From positions 1-41,750 of the forward strand of contig NZ_RAWG01000058.1 in NCBI RefSeq assembly GCF_003611735.1: a stretch of DNA of 41,750 bases. Reading direction: 5' to 3'. Below, piece after piece: positions 16,480 to 27,358 of this stretch. Both the position numbers and the translations under genes were made by a program. The stretch is from Corallococcus sicarius (GTDB taxonomy: Bacteria > Myxococcota > Myxococcia > Myxococcales > Myxococcaceae). The notes under the pieces were generated by a model. The model did not search any database and was not told the origin of the DNA. It saw only the letters and a program-made list of their open reading frames with translations. Positions within the stretch are counted from its first letter, which is position 1, and every line of letters starts with the position of its first letter.

Positions 16480-19002
16480 TCAGTCGCGCTGGGTGCGGAT
16501 GACGCGCAGCGTCTCGCGGCGCTCGAAGCGGTTGCCGGCGGCGTCGCGGGCGACGAACACCAGCTCATACGTTCCGGCCGGGGTGCCCTCCGGAACGACC
16601 AGGGCCTTCGTGAAGCGCAGGCCGTCCGACGACTCCAGCAGGTGCTGCTCGTCTCCGAACAGGTCTCCGTAAACGCTGACCTCGTGCGAGGCCTCCACCG
16701 CGTCCACGTCCAGCGTCAGCGTGTCACCGGGCGCGAGCTCGCGCTGGGAGAGGACGACCTCGAAGTCGTTGCCCTTCGAGTCCAGGCGGTAGCGCACCTC
16801 GCTGCGCTGCACATGGCCGTCCGCCAGCTCGCTGATGAGGAACACGGTGTAGTAGCCGTCCGCGACGCCCAGCGGCACGAGGAAGCGGCCGCGCCAGGCG
16901 CCGGACACCGCGTCGAACGTGAGCGGCTTCACGAGGCCGAAGGGGAAGTAGGCCGTCACGCGGCGGGCGTCGCGCGGGGCGCGCACGGAGATGATGGGGT
17001 CGCCCGGGGGAATCTCCTCGCGGCTCAGGGAGCCCGCGACCATGCCGTCCGGAAGCTGCACGGGGACCAGCTCCTTCACCGTCTCGCCGTTGGGGGCCGT
17101 GCGCGCCACCTGCTCCACCGCGACGAAGGACGTGAAGCGGCTCATCAGGTGGTACTCGAGCGCGGTGTTCGTGATGCCCTGCACGATTTCCGGCGTCTCG
17201 TTGCGGTAGCCCTGCACGGTGAGCTCCTCGATGCGCTGGCGGGCCCAGAGGCTCTTGAGGGCGTCGTGTTCCGGTGCGACTGCCGGGAAGTGGATGGGCA
17301 CGTCGAAGCGGCGGACCTGACCGCGCACGCGGCCGGAGATGCGCAGCATGCCGTCACCGGTTCCGGTGTACTTGCCCACGAGGAACAGCGGCTGGCCGGC
17401 GAACAGGTCCGGCACGGACTTCGGGTACACGTCGGTGACGGGCAGGCCGTCGGTGTCGACCACGAGCGAGGTGAGGACGGGGCCGCGCATGCGCTGCTCG
17501 AACTCGCGGGCGACCTCTTCCTCCGGGCGGTTCAGGTTCACGAAGGTGGAGGCGCCGCGGCCCAGCTCGCCCATCTTGGCGACGAGGTAGCGGTTCACGC
17601 TGGAGCCGACGCCGGCGGAGAAGATGCGCGTCTCCTCGCGCAGGTGGGACTGGAGCGTGCCCAGCACTGCGTCATCCCCGCCGATGAAACCGTCGGTCAT
17701 GAAGAGCACCATGCGCAGGCGGGCCGGGTCGTTGGGGGGCACCATGGCCTCCTCGGCGGCGATGCGCACGTCGGTGCCGCCACCGCCCCAGAAGCTCTCC
17801 ACGTAGGGCAGGGCGCGCTGGATGTTCTCCGGCGTGGCGGGGACGGCGCCAGGCGCGAACTTCGTCACCTGCGTGTCGAAGTTGAGCACCTGGAAGGTGT
17901 CCTCCGGCATCAGGTGGTTGAGGACCTCCTTCGTGATGGCCTTGGACTTCTCGATGGCGAGACCGGACTGCGAGCAGGACGTGTCGAGCACCATGTACAG
18001 CTCGCGGGGGACGAGCTCCTTCTCCGTGGGCGCGAGCTGCGGGTTGAGCATCACCATGAAGTAGCCGTGGTCCGCGCCCGGGTCGCGGTGCACGAGCACG
18101 GCGGGGCGGATGAGCGCGTCGGCGACGACGTACTCCAGCGTGAAGTCCTTGTTGGGAATGCGGTCATCGCGGCCCAGGCTGACCTTCGCGCGGGACTGAC
18201 CTTCACGCTTCACGTCCACGCGGTGGGATGTGGAGCGCAGGGCGTGGACCGGGAGGCCCGCGTCCAGGCGCACGGTGAGCTGGATATCGTGGCCGCTGCG
18301 CAGGTCGGGCGGGAGCACGGGGGGCGTGATGCGGCTCGCGTCGGGGACGGTGGTGGTGTCCGGCGCGGTGCCTTCGCCCTGGCGCGTGGGCAGCGCCTCG
18401 CCGCCGATGAAGCGGGGGCCGACGACCATGGGGAAGGTGAAGCGGTAGGTGCCCGCGTCGTAGGTGAGCCGCTCCACGTAGTGGATCCGCACGCGGATGG
18501 TTTCACCGGGGAGGATGTTGGCCACGGACTGGGTGAAGACGTTGGGGCGCTCCTGGTCGAGCAGCGCGGCCGTCTTGCCCTCGGCCTTCGCGCGCTCGTA
18601 GGTGTCGCGGGCCTGTTCGCGGGTCTGGATGACGCCCTGGATGACGCGCTCACCGATGTGCAGCTCCATGCCGTCCACCGCGGCCAGCTCCGGCAGCGGG
18701 AAGACGTAGAGCGCTTCGAGCGGGGCGGTGTAGGGGTTCTCGAAGACCTGCGTCACGGTGACGGACGCGAGGAAGCCGCTGACCTCCGCGTCCACCTCCG
18801 TGTGCTTGAGGCTGAAGGTGAGCGGCGCGGTGGCCGGGCACCCGGTGTCCTCGGCCTGCTGCCGCAGCAGCGCCACGAGCGTGCCCTGGGACACGGCGCC
18901 CTTGCTGGTGGGGGACACCGGGGGCGGACAGTCGGGGCGGGATTGCGCGAAGGCCGGCAGGGCCAGCAGACAGACGAAGAGCGTGGCGAGCGTGACTCGC
19001 AT
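16480..19002 (-). CDS. Secreted VIT and vWA domain protein
   Basis: 840 residues starting with a clear signal peptide, MRVTLATLFVCLLALPAFAQ; the ATG at 19002 was chosen over a longer frame because of it. A VIT domain covers about residues 45-170 (FSLKHTEVDAEVSGFLASV, then VFENPYTAPLEALYVFPLP). A vWA domain follows at about 330-510 with an intact MIDAS: D340-T-S-C-S. The C-terminal part is beta-rich, with Ig-like stretches such as LAPGDTLTLDVDAVEA. Animal relatives are inter-alpha-trypsin inhibitor heavy chains; bacterial members are envelope proteins of mostly unknown role, sometimes processed or sorted. Three cysteines lie near the mature N-terminus and around residue 55, which may form a disulfide. 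No sortase-type or membrane anchor is seen, so a periplasmic or surface location is likely. Confidence 0.88.
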   Translation of the reverse strand: MRVTLATLFVCLLALPAFAQSRPDCPPPVSPTSKGAVSQGTLVALLRQQAEDTGCPATAPLTFSLKHTEVDAEVSGFLASVTVTQVFENPYTAPLEALYVFPLPELAAVDGMELHIGERVIQGVIQTREQARDTYERAKAEGKTAALLDQERPNVFTQSVANILPGETIRVRIHYVERLTYDAGTYRFTFPMVVGPRFIGGEALPTRQGEGTAPDTTTVPDASRITPPVLPPDLRSGHDIQLTVRLDAGLPVHALRSTSHRVDVKREGQSRAKVSLGRDDRIPNKDFTLEYVVADALIRPAVLVHRDPGADHGYFMVMLNPQLAPTEKELVPRELYMVLDTSCSQSGLAIEKSKAITKEVLNHLMPEDTFQVLNFDTQVTKFAPGAVPATPENIQRALPYVESFWGGGGTDVRIAAEEAMVPPNDPARLRMVLFMTDGFIGGDDAVLGTLQSHLREETRIFSAGVGSSVNRYLVAKMGELGRGASTFVNLNRPEEEVAREFEQRMRGPVLTSLVVDTDGLPVTDVYPKSVPDLFAGQPLFLVGKYTGTGDGMLRISGRVRGQVRRFDVPIHFPAVAPEHDALKSLWARQRIEELTVQGYRNETPEIVQGITNTALEYHLMSRFTSFVAVEQVARTAPNGETVKELVPVQLPDGMVAGSLSREEIPPGDPIISVRAPRDARRVTAYFPFGLVKPLTFDAVSGAWRGRFLVPLGVADGYYTVFLISELADGHVQRSEVRYRLDSKGNDFEVVLSQRELAPGDTLTLDVDAVEASHEVSVYGDLFGDEQHLLESSDGLRFTKALVVPEGTPAGTYELVFVARDAAGNRFERRETLRVIRTQRD

Positions 19003-19163
19003 GGTTGGAACCTTGGGTTTCAGGGTGTGCCGGGGGGACATTGCAGCCCCTGGGCCAACCCCTCACGCCTCGGAAACGGCCCGGTGTGTCGGCTCGCGGG
19101 AGACACTTCGCGCGCAGCACCGTGGCTGTCCGGCCACACCCCTGGAGGTTCCCGCCCCCGGCG

Positions 19164-19793
19164 TCAACCGCGGGGCAAGGTCGGCGCGGTGCGCTTCCAC
19201 GCCTCGAGTTCCTGCACGCGCCCGAGCCAGGCCCGGAGGTTCGCGTAGTCCGCGATGGGCAGGCGCGCCGGACCGGCGAGGGCGAACGACGCGGCCAGGG
19301 AGAAGTCCGCGAGCGTCAGGCGATCCTGCGCGACCCACGTCCTGCCCTTCAGGTGCGCGTCCAGCAGCTGCGCGTTCTGCGCGACGAGCGCCTCTCCCTT
19401 CGCGACCTCGGCGGGATCCGCCGGCCCGCGGCCAGTCTGCGCCTTCACGAAGTTCTCGAAGACCAGGATGGTGTTCGCCGGGGCCATGTGGGCCGCGCAC
19501 CAGAAGAGCCAGCGGCTCACATCCGCGCGGCCCTGCGCATCCGCCGGGAGCAGGGTCTGCCCCGGTGTCTTCTCGGTCAGGTACTGCATGATGGCGCGCG
19601 ACTCCCAGAGCACGAAACCGTCGTCATCCAGGACCGGGACGCGCCCATTGGGGTTGAGCTTCAAGTGCGGAGCGCCGCGCTGCTCGCCCTTGGGCAGGTC
19701 GACCACGATGCGCTCAAGGGGCACGTCGAGGTGGGCGGCCACGAGCAGCACGCGGCGCGAGTTTCCGGACAGGGGATGGAAGTAGAGCTTCAT
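19164..19793 (-). CDS. Glutathione S-transferase family protein
   Basis: 209 residues. The N-terminal thioredoxin-like domain (residues 1-78) reads MKLYFHPLSGNSRRVLLVA and contains NPNGRVPVLDDDGFVLWESRAIMQYL in outline, with the cis-proline and the ES dyad that bind the glutathione tail. The all-helical C-terminal domain contains LADFSLAAS, the usual N-capping motif. Members conjugate or reduce electrophiles with glutathione; the substrate is not predictable. aggagg sits seven bases before the ATG, one of the best ribosome sites in the window, so it is probably well translated. Its nearest neighbours are not obviously related. Confidence 0.9.
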   Translation of the reverse strand: MKLYFHPLSGNSRRVLLVAAHLDVPLERIVVDLPKGEQRGAPHLKLNPNGRVPVLDDDGFVLWESRAIMQYLTEKTPGQTLLPADAQGRADVSRWLFWCAAHMAPANTILVFENFVKAQTGRGPADPAEVAKGEALVAQNAQLLDAHLKGRTWVAQDRLTLADFSLAASFALAGPARLPIADYANLRAWLGRVQELEAWKRTAPTLPRG

Positions 19794-19905
19794 GACAGTC
19801 CTCCTGGACCGCATCGGGTGGATGGGAAGAACCTTGCCCGCCCGCTGTGACAGGTGATTGTCAGGTATTGTCTGGCGCGCACGATGGTTCAGCGACTTCG
19901 CACGA

Positions 19906-19939
19906 AGGCCCCCGGACCGTGCTTCCGGTCCGAGGGCCT
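19906..19939 (-). terminator. Hairpin terminator after the slipin gene
   Basis: Arms aggcccccggaccg and cggtccgagggcct pair at 13 of 14 positions around a 6-base loop. It starts 21 bases past the stop of the slipin gene on the minus strand. Confidence 0.8.
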
Positions 19940-19959
19940 CCACCGCATTCACAGGGCCG

Positions 19960-21084
19960 TCAGCCGCCCTTGAGCTGGAGCGTGGGCACCGCGCCCTCGC
20001 CCAGCACCAGGTGGACCTGCCCCACCTTGGAGGCGAGGTCCTTGTACGCCTCCAGCTCCTTGAGCCGCACGAGGAGCGGGTTCTCCGCCAGCACCTTCGC
20101 CGTCTGCGCCATGGACCGCGTGGCCGCCGTCTCCTCGCGCCGCAGGATGACGTTCGCCTCCGCCTCCTTCTGCGCCTGGATGACCCGGTTGAGCAGCTCC
20201 TTCATCTCCCCCGGCAGCACCACGTCCTTGATGCCGAAGCGCAGCAGCTCCAGGCCCACGGCCTCCGCTCCCGCCCGCACCTGCTCGAACAGCGACGCCG
20301 CCACCGCCTCCCGCGACGCGAGCAGCTCATCCAGCGTGCGCGTGGCCACCGCCTCACGGGAGGCGAGCTGCATGGCCAGGTAGAGCACGTCGTCCGGTGC
20401 GCGCGCGGTCACCGCCAGCCGGCGCGCGTCCGCCACCCGGAACGCCGCGGACAGGTTGAGGCGCAGCGACACGCGGTCCTTCGTCATCACGTCCTGACCG
20501 GTGACGTGGAGCAGCTTCTCGCGCAGGTCGATGACCGCGAACTGCACCTTGCGCACGACCGTCCACGCCGCGTGCCGGCCCGGAGGCAGCACCGCGTCCA
20601 ACACGCCGTCCACGTACCGCAGCGCCACGCTGCCCTCCGCGGCGGTGGCCTCCGTGTAGTCGGCGGCGGGAAGGAGCGCGCGGACCTCGTCCCGCGGAGG
20701 CGCCGTCGCCACGCCGGACACGTCCACGCGCTCCACCCGCACCGTCGGCGTCTCGGGCCGACCGGTACGACCGGGCAGCCGCTGCGCCGTCCACACCTGG
20801 TGCTGACCCCGCTTCAGCCACTGCACCGGCTGACCGTGATGGAAGAGGATGGCCCGCTCGTCCGCGCCCAGCTCCACCACCTGGAGGTCCGTCTCCGGCA
20901 CCAGCGCCAGCTTGGCTTCGTCCAATCGGATCAGCGGCTGATCAATCGACACGCGCTCGTAGCGGACGTGCTGGAAGGGACGCACCACCCAGTGCCGACC
21001 CGGCCCCAGGTACTGCTCCGCCCGCCCGTTCACCACCACGAACAGCCGCTCGTTCTGCGCCACTTCCACCCGACCGATGCCCAT
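19960..21084 (-). CDS. Slipin / SPFH (band 7) domain protein
   Basis: 374 residues. There is no N-terminal membrane helix. An N-terminal region of about 150 residues (QNERLFVVVNGRAEQYLGPG, GRHWVVRPF) repeats a short beta motif found in slipin-related proteins. The SPFH core runs from about residue 165 to 330, with VRKVQFAVIDLREKLLHVTGQDVMTKD in outline and VSLRLNLSAAFRV. The helical C-terminus contains EMKELLNRVIQAQKEAEANVILRREE, typical of oligomerising band 7 proteins. SPFH proteins build rings or microdomains on membranes and scaffold proteases and lipids. Lacking a membrane anchor, this one may be peripheral. gaggtg lies seven bases before the ATG. Confidence 0.88.
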   Translation of the reverse strand: MGIGRVEVAQNERLFVVVNGRAEQYLGPGRHWVVRPFQHVRYERVSIDQPLIRLDEAKLALVPETDLQVVELGADERAILFHHGQPVQWLKRGQHQVWTAQRLPGRTGRPETPTVRVERVDVSGVATAPPRDEVRALLPAADYTEATAAEGSVALRYVDGVLDAVLPPGRHAAWTVVRKVQFAVIDLREKLLHVTGQDVMTKDRVSLRLNLSAAFRVADARRLAVTARAPDDVLYLAMQLASREAVATRTLDELLASREAVAASLFEQVRAGAEAVGLELLRFGIKDVVLPGEMKELLNRVIQAQKEAEANVILRREETAATRSMAQTAKVLAENPLLVRLKELEAYKDLASKVGQVHLVLGEGAVPTLQLKGG

Positions 21085-21364
21085 GACACGTCACCTCTGT
21101 GGCCTCCCGCGAAGGGGAGGGTGCTGCGAAAGAAAGGAAAGGAAAGGACCCCGCCGCCCACCAGTGCTTCCCGCGCACGGACTGCCCGGTCCGCACCTGG
21201 CCACCCGCGCGTTCGCGCCGGAGCCGGTCACGGACGGCGACCGGAGCGTTCCGCGAGCAGCACGGAAGCAACCGGAGGCCCTGGCGACCGGCGAGGTCGC
21301 GTCGAGGGGGGGGAGGACGCGGTGGACTCGCGTTGGCATCAGCGAAACGACGGGGCCCCAATGT

Positions 21365-21461
21365 GAAGGGTTCGAACCTTCGACAGCGAGAGCTGTTCTC
21401 GTGTTTGACCAGGTTGATGTCCCGTCAGGGACAGCCTTGTGCGCGCCTCACGGTGGCGCGC
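21365..21461. ncRNA. Candidate structured RNA: four consecutive hairpins
   Basis: Four stems follow each other: gaagg/ccttc around gttcgaa (21365-21381); acagc/gctgt around gaga, a GNRA tetraloop; tgtccc/gggaca around gtca (21418-21433); and gcgcgcc/ggcgcgc around tcacggt (21441-21461). All stems are perfect. On the minus strand the first looks like a tRNA T-arm, but no cloverleaf can be closed. Transcription is unproven and the strand uncertain. Confidence 0.35.
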
Positions 21462-21621
21462 GACCGGTACGGCCTCCGATGGTGGGAAGAGACACGAAGG
21501 CAATGGCCTTGAGGAACGTCCGGGCCCCGGCACCGACGCAGAGCGCCGCTGCCGGGACCCGAATGCCTCGGACCAGCCCCGTGTGCCCCGGGGAGCTGCC
21601 GACGAGGGCACCAGACGCGGA

Positions 21622-21646
21622 CGCGGAAAAAGCCTGACAGGCCGCG
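21622..21646 (-). terminator. Small T-containing hairpin after the methyltransferase gene
   Basis: Read on the minus strand, gcct/aggc with a 3-base loop is followed by ttttt, and the whole is enclosed by cgcgg/ccgcg. It starts 11 bases past the methyltransferase stop. The stem is short, so strength is uncertain. Confidence 0.45.
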
Positions 21647-21656
21647 CGAACGAAAC

Positions 21657-22328
21657 TCAGCCCCGCGTCACGTCCCACCAGCCGAACCACATCGTGCGCT
21701 CCTCCACCAACTGCACCCATCCAGGCGCATGCACGTAGCTTCCAACCCGCAGCCCCGCGGCCTCCAGCGCGCGCACTGTCTCCGCGAAGGACCACAGGTG
21801 CAGCGTCACCTCCGTGTCCGCCGTGCCCACCGTGCGCGTGGCGTCCTCGTGCGCCTCCAGCCCGGGCCTGCGCTCCAGCACCGTGAAGAGCATCCGGCCC
21901 CCGGGCTTCAACGCCCGGCCCAGGTGCCCCAGCACGCGCGGCAGGTCCTCGCAGAAGTCCAGGCAGCCAATGGCCAGCGCCACGTCGAAGCGGCCCAGGT
22001 CCTCCGGCACCGGCTCCAGGTAGCCGTGCACGCGCCACGTTCCAGACGGCCGCGCCCGCTTCGCCAGCTCCAACATCTCCGGCGCCAGGTCCAGGCCCAC
22101 CACGTCCACGGACGCGTCCAACCCTCGCGTGTGCAGGCCGGGTCCGCAGCCCACGTCCAACACCCGCATCCCCGGGGCCACCGCGCCCGCGAGGAACGTC
22201 TCCACGCGGTCGCCGTAGCGGTGCAGCGCCGGGAAGAGCACCTCGTAGGCCGAGGCGATCTCCCCGTACACCCGCGCGACAGCGGATCCACCGTGCCCAG
22301 GTGCTCCGCCGTCCGCTTCGTCCGCCAT
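21657..22328 (-). CDS. Class I SAM-dependent methyltransferase
   Basis: 223 residues. Motif I is VLDVGCGPGLHTRGL at about residues 56-70, motif II VVGLDLAPEML follows, and the post-motif FDVALAIGCLDFCEDL and LKPGGRMLFTVLE complete the Rossmann-type core. The methyl acceptor cannot be told; the C-terminal third (LHLWSFAETVRALEAAGL) is the usual substrate cap of small-molecule methyltransferases. The ATG at 22328 has gagggtg upstream; a GTG three codons earlier is possible. The gene lies 41 bases behind glgX on the same strand and may share its transcript, with no evident functional link. Confidence 0.85.
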   Translation of the reverse strand: MADEADGGAPGHGGSAVARVYGEIASAYEVLFPALHRYGDRVETFLAGAVAPGMRVLDVGCGPGLHTRGLDASVDVVGLDLAPEMLELAKRARPSGTWRVHGYLEPVPEDLGRFDVALAIGCLDFCEDLPRVLGHLGRALKPGGRMLFTVLERRPGLEAHEDATRTVGTADTEVTLHLWSFAETVRALEAAGLRVGSYVHAPGWVQLVEERTMWFGWWDVTRG

Positions 22329-22369
22329 GCCGCACACCCTCGCTCACGGCGCGGGTGCGCCGCAAGCCA

Positions 22370-24517
<2,148 letters not shown>

Positions 24518-24654
24518 GGGTATCGCTCGATTCCGTGTGGAAAATGCCGGCGGAATCTGGGTGCGACCTCGCGCCGCGGCAAGACATCAGGGCTTCCTGA
24601 CTGTCCACCGGACGGCGCTCTGGCAAGTCATGGGCCCTGCAACGACCCTTCTGT

Positions 24655-24668
24655 CCCGGTTATCCGGG
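24655..24668 (-). terminator. Short hairpin after the 24684-25952 gene
   Basis: Stem cccgg/ccggg with loop ttat, 16 bases past the stop on the minus strand. Short and without a T run, so weak evidence. Confidence 0.4.
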
Positions 24669-24683
24669 GCTTCCAGCCGCCGC

Positions 24684-25952
24684 TCAGGCCGCCACGGCGT
24701 GGTCGAGCGAACGCCAGGTGCCCAGCGCCCAGTCCTGCTCGTCCGGATCATCGAAGCTGACGACGCACAGGGCCCTGCGGTTGCCCGAACGGCACAGGGC
24801 GGTGAGCCGGCACTCCCCGGGCCCGACGTGGAGCGACGCGCGGCCGCTGACGCGGGCCCCGTGGTGCTCCAGCTCCAGCGCGCGGCGCTCCGGACTGGTG
24901 GGGGCCAATTGCTCCTCCGCCGAGTCCTCCAGGGGCAGCACGCGCACGGTGCGGCGATGGTCCCGGGCCACCCAGCTGCCGTCGCCCAGGCGCGTCTCCG
25001 CGAGGGAGCCGGGGATGCGGATCTCCCAGCCTTCCGGGAGCGCCACCTGCACGGAGCCCCGCCGGTAGCCGATGGAGGGCCCGGTGCCGGGCGACTCCAG
25101 GGCATGGCGGTGGACCTCCTCCGCCACGGTGCCTCCCACGCCCAGGTAGCCGAGCACCTCCTGCCACTCCCGCCACGGGTAGGGCAGCGACGGGTCCTCG
25201 CGCCAGGCCTGCTCCAGGAGTCGGGCCACGTCGCGCAGGCGCTGGCGCTCCTCGTCCAGGAGCGGCGGGCGCCAGACGACGTCCGTCCACAAGCGGCACA
25301 GCGCGCGCTGGAAGCGCATGCGCGCGTCCACGCCGGGGGTCCACCAGGGGAACACGTCCACGCCCTGGCGCGGATCCTCGAAGACGGCGCGCAGCCAGTG
25401 CTCGTCGCGCGGCCCCATGGGCGTGAGCAGCGCGCCCGGGTGCTGGAAGGTGTGGCCGAAGCGCATGGACAGCGCGAAGCCGGAGTTGCCCAGGCTGCGC
25501 ATGCGCAGCACCTGCCCCACCGAGTGCTGCAACCACCCCAGCATGTGCTCCTCCACCGGGCCGGAGTCCCCGGAGTGGAAGTAGCCCGTCGCATCCCCCA
25601 CGCCCGCGTCCGCGTCGGGCGGGGCCCAGATGATGCCGTGGGCCTCCCCCAGCGCCTTGAGCAGGTCGCAGAGGTACAGGTGGTAGCCGGGGCCCACGGC
25701 GCTGGTCTCCGCGGACACGACGAGCCGCTCCTGCGTGGCGGCGAGCACCGACACCTCGCCCGCGGCCGGGTGCAGGCGCAGGCGCAGCACGGGGGCGCCC
25801 TGGGGGCCGTCCTCGATGCGCGAGGCCTCGAGCAGCTCCCCCGCCGCCTGTTGGACCCAGGCCTCCACGCGCTCCAGCCAGGGCAGGGGTGCCTCGGGGG
25901 GGAACGACAGCGGGTCGCTTGCTCCTCGTCGGCCTGCCAGCAACAGCTTCAT
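24684..25952 (-). CDS. Unrecognised soluble protein
   Basis: 422 residues; I do not recognise a family. The N-terminal 130 residues alternate strands and helices (PVLRLRLHPAAGEVSVLAATQERLVVSAE in outline, GPGYHLYLCDLLKAL). The middle is tryptophan-rich (WLQHSVGQVLRMR, VDVFPWWTPGVDARMRFQRALCRLW, YPWREWQEVLGYLGV). The last 130 residues (GSVQVALPEGWEIRIPG, then VSFDDPDEQDWALGTWRSL) have the look of a small beta-sheet domain of the kind found in secretion-system or regulatory proteins. There is no signal peptide or membrane segment. The ATG at 25952 was chosen because the upstream part of the frame is low-complexity and lacks a start with a ribosome site. The frame bias and strong third-position GC support a real gene. 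Confidence 0.65.
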   Translation of the reverse strand: MKLLLAGRRGASDPLSFPPEAPLPWLERVEAWVQQAAGELLEASRIEDGPQGAPVLRLRLHPAAGEVSVLAATQERLVVSAETSAVGPGYHLYLCDLLKALGEAHGIIWAPPDADAGVGDATGYFHSGDSGPVEEHMLGWLQHSVGQVLRMRSLGNSGFALSMRFGHTFQHPGALLTPMGPRDEHWLRAVFEDPRQGVDVFPWWTPGVDARMRFQRALCRLWTDVVWRPPLLDEERQRLRDVARLLEQAWREDPSLPYPWREWQEVLGYLGVGGTVAEEVHRHALESPGTGPSIGYRRGSVQVALPEGWEIRIPGSLAETRLGDGSWVARDHRRTVRVLPLEDSAEEQLAPTSPERRALELEHHGARVSGRASLHVGPGECRLTALCRSGNRRALCVVSFDDPDEQDWALGTWRSLDHAVAA

Positions 25953-26201
25953 GCGTCGGATGCCTTCGGTTCGGGTGGAGGGTGGAACCTCTCTGGATAA
26001 TGCCCGCGGCTGCCCCCTGTCATCCTGGGATGCTTGCTTCCGGAGGGCCGCGTCCGTTTCGGGGCCCCCTGGCGGAACGCCCGGAGGGCATCCAGGCGGC
26101 AGGCCTGGACCGAGGGCACCGGGCGGGGCTCCCTTCCCTGGACGCATGCGGAAACCCCCGACCCACGCCACCCTTGAAGTGACTGAAAGGAGGCGTTTGT
26201 C

Positions 26202-26420
26202 ATGAGCAAGAAGGACGTGTTGCACATCCCCCTGGAAGGGCTGCCTCCCGCGCCGGAGCGTGAGGCAGGGACGGAGGACGAGGAACACGGGCACCACCAT
26301 GTGCCCCCCACCTTCAATCCCGACGGCGGTCCCGGCGAGGGTCTGGGCGGAACGCATGCTCCGCGGATCATCGAACCGGTGGGCCACCCCCGTTCGCACC
26401 CGGGCTTCAGCGTGAGCTGA
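26202..26420 (+). CDS. 72-residue disordered protein, strongly translated
   Basis: A small protein starting MSKKDVLHIPLEG, rich in Pro, Gly, Glu and His (EHGHHHVPPTF, GPGEGLGG) and with no predicted fold. Its reality is supported by aaggagg nine bases before the ATG and by a 13-base-stem terminator 38 bases after the stop. It has no cysteine and no signal. The histidine cluster HGHHH might bind metal, but that is a guess. It is transcribed divergently from the unrecognised gene at 25952, with 249 bases between that hold no other gene. Confidence 0.7.
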   Translation: MSKKDVLHIPLEGLPPAPEREAGTEDEEHGHHHVPPTFNPDGGPGEGLGGTHAPRIIEPVGHPRSHPGFSVS

Positions 26421-26458
26421 GCGCTCCACGCGGAAGACGCGCAGGGCGAAACGCACGA

Positions 26459-26489
26459 GGCGTCCGTGACCCCGAAGGTCACGGACGCC
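26459..26489. terminator. Bidirectional hairpin terminator
   Basis: Perfect 13-base stem ggcgtccgtgacc/ggtcacggacgcc around loop ccgaa, lying between convergent genes ending at 26420 (+) and 26540 (-). Confidence 0.85.
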
Positions 26490-26539
26490 CGCTGTCACCT
26501 GGCCGCCGTGCGTTCACGGCGCTTCCACTTCAAGGGCAC

Positions 26540-27124
26540 CTAGCGGGTGGTGCCGTTGTTGGGCGACAGGGTGCCCGTCGAGTCCGGCACCGGGGTGGTC
26601 GTGGTGCCCTCGGGCGTGCTCGGGTCGAGCGTGGAGTCGCTGGGCTGGCTGCCGTCGTCGGGCAGGGTGCTGTCCGGGGACATGCTGCCGGAGCCACCCG
26701 TGCCCGGCTCGGTCATCTCGCCGTCGTGCACGCCCGGCTCGCTCTCGCTGGTGCCCGCGCCGCCGGTGCCCGCGCCAGTGTCCGGCGACATGCTGCCTTC
26801 GCTGGGAGGCATCGTGCTGTCATCCGTCGTGCCGGAGCCGCCCGTGCTCGGGTCGGTGGACGGCGGCATCTGCGAGTCGGGCGGCGTGCTGCCCGTGTCG
26901 TAGCCGGAGCCGCCGCTGCTGGGCGGCGGGGTCGTGGTGGTGCCGCTGCCGCTGGTGTCCGTACCGGTGCCCGTCGAGTCCATGCCGGTGCCGGTGGTGT
27001 CCGAGGCGGGCGCGGGCTCCGTGCCGCGCGTGGCGGAGTCATTCGACTTACAGCCCGTGCCGAGCGCGAGCGCGCCAGCGAGAACAGCGGCCACCGTGAA
27101 CTGGGTCTTCAGAAAGCGCTTCAT
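26540..27124 (-). CDS. Low-complexity Ser/Thr/Gly/Pro-rich lipoprotein
   Basis: 194 residues. The N-terminus MKRFLKTQFTVAAVLAGALA is a signal peptide, and LGTGC at about residues 21-25 is a near-lipobox, so lipid attachment at C25 is likely though position -3 is not ideal. The rest is almost wholly Ser, Thr, Gly, Pro and Asp (TGTGMDSTGTGTDTSGSG, PSTDPSTGGSGTTDDSTMPP) and must be disordered. Such tails serve as spacers or stalks on the outer membrane; no catalytic part is present. aggggg-like sequence (agggg) lies seven bases before the ATG. The facing hairpin at 26459-26489 ends its transcript. Confidence 0.8.
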   Translation of the reverse strand: MKRFLKTQFTVAAVLAGALALGTGCKSNDSATRGTEPAPASDTTGTGMDSTGTGTDTSGSGTTTTPPPSSGGSGYDTGSTPPDSQMPPSTDPSTGGSGTTDDSTMPPSEGSMSPDTGAGTGGAGTSESEPGVHDGEMTEPGTGGSGSMSPDSTLPDDGSQPSDSTLDPSTPEGTTTTPVPDSTGTLSPNNGTTR

Positions 27125-27358
27125 GTGATTCCCCTGGGTAGGAGTCCGACTGCTTGGAAGGTTCCGACTGCCTGCTGGACCGAAAGTGGGCAGGCCGGGG
27201 GATGTGTGCAGGGGTGGCTCCTCCGCCTGCCTGCCCTGGGAACAGCACTGGCAGGCCGGGTTGCCCCCTTGCGCCCGTGAAGATGTCTTTTGAAGGGCCC
27301 GGCCCCTGGCTTCCTGGCCGTGGCATCGCGGGCGTGCGCCCGGTGGGCCGCCTGCGCT

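Larger units (their letters stand above)
21085..21656. other. 572-base gap without a protein gene
   Basis: The gap lies upstream of the slipin gene and downstream of the methyltransferase gene. Open frames here are compositional and lack ribosome sites. What it holds: a purine run at about 21128-21149 (on the slipin coding strand a pyrimidine run just before its leader), a G run near 21305-21314, a chain of hairpins at 21365-21461 and a small T-tailed hairpin at 21622-21646, the last two described separately. Confidence 0.7.

Noticed and set aside
21128-21149. Purine run as a possible triplex or regulatory tract
   Set aside because: It is short and isolated, and nothing links it to a function beyond its place before the slipin leader.
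21342-21420. tRNA gene on the minus strand, suggested by a T-arm-like gaagg-ttcgaac-ccttc
   Set aside because: The acceptor strands do not pair, the anticodon-like loop lacks U33 and has a pyrimidine at 37, and no D-arm fits.
21077-21637. Plus-strand open frame in the 572-base gap
   Set aside because: No ribosome site and no recognisable motif, and it runs through the hairpin chain; probably chance in GC-rich DNA.
27329-27342. Palindrome cgggcg-tg-cgcccg after the repeat-rich secreted gene
   Set aside because: The centre is too short for a stable terminator hairpin and no T run follows; left as chance.
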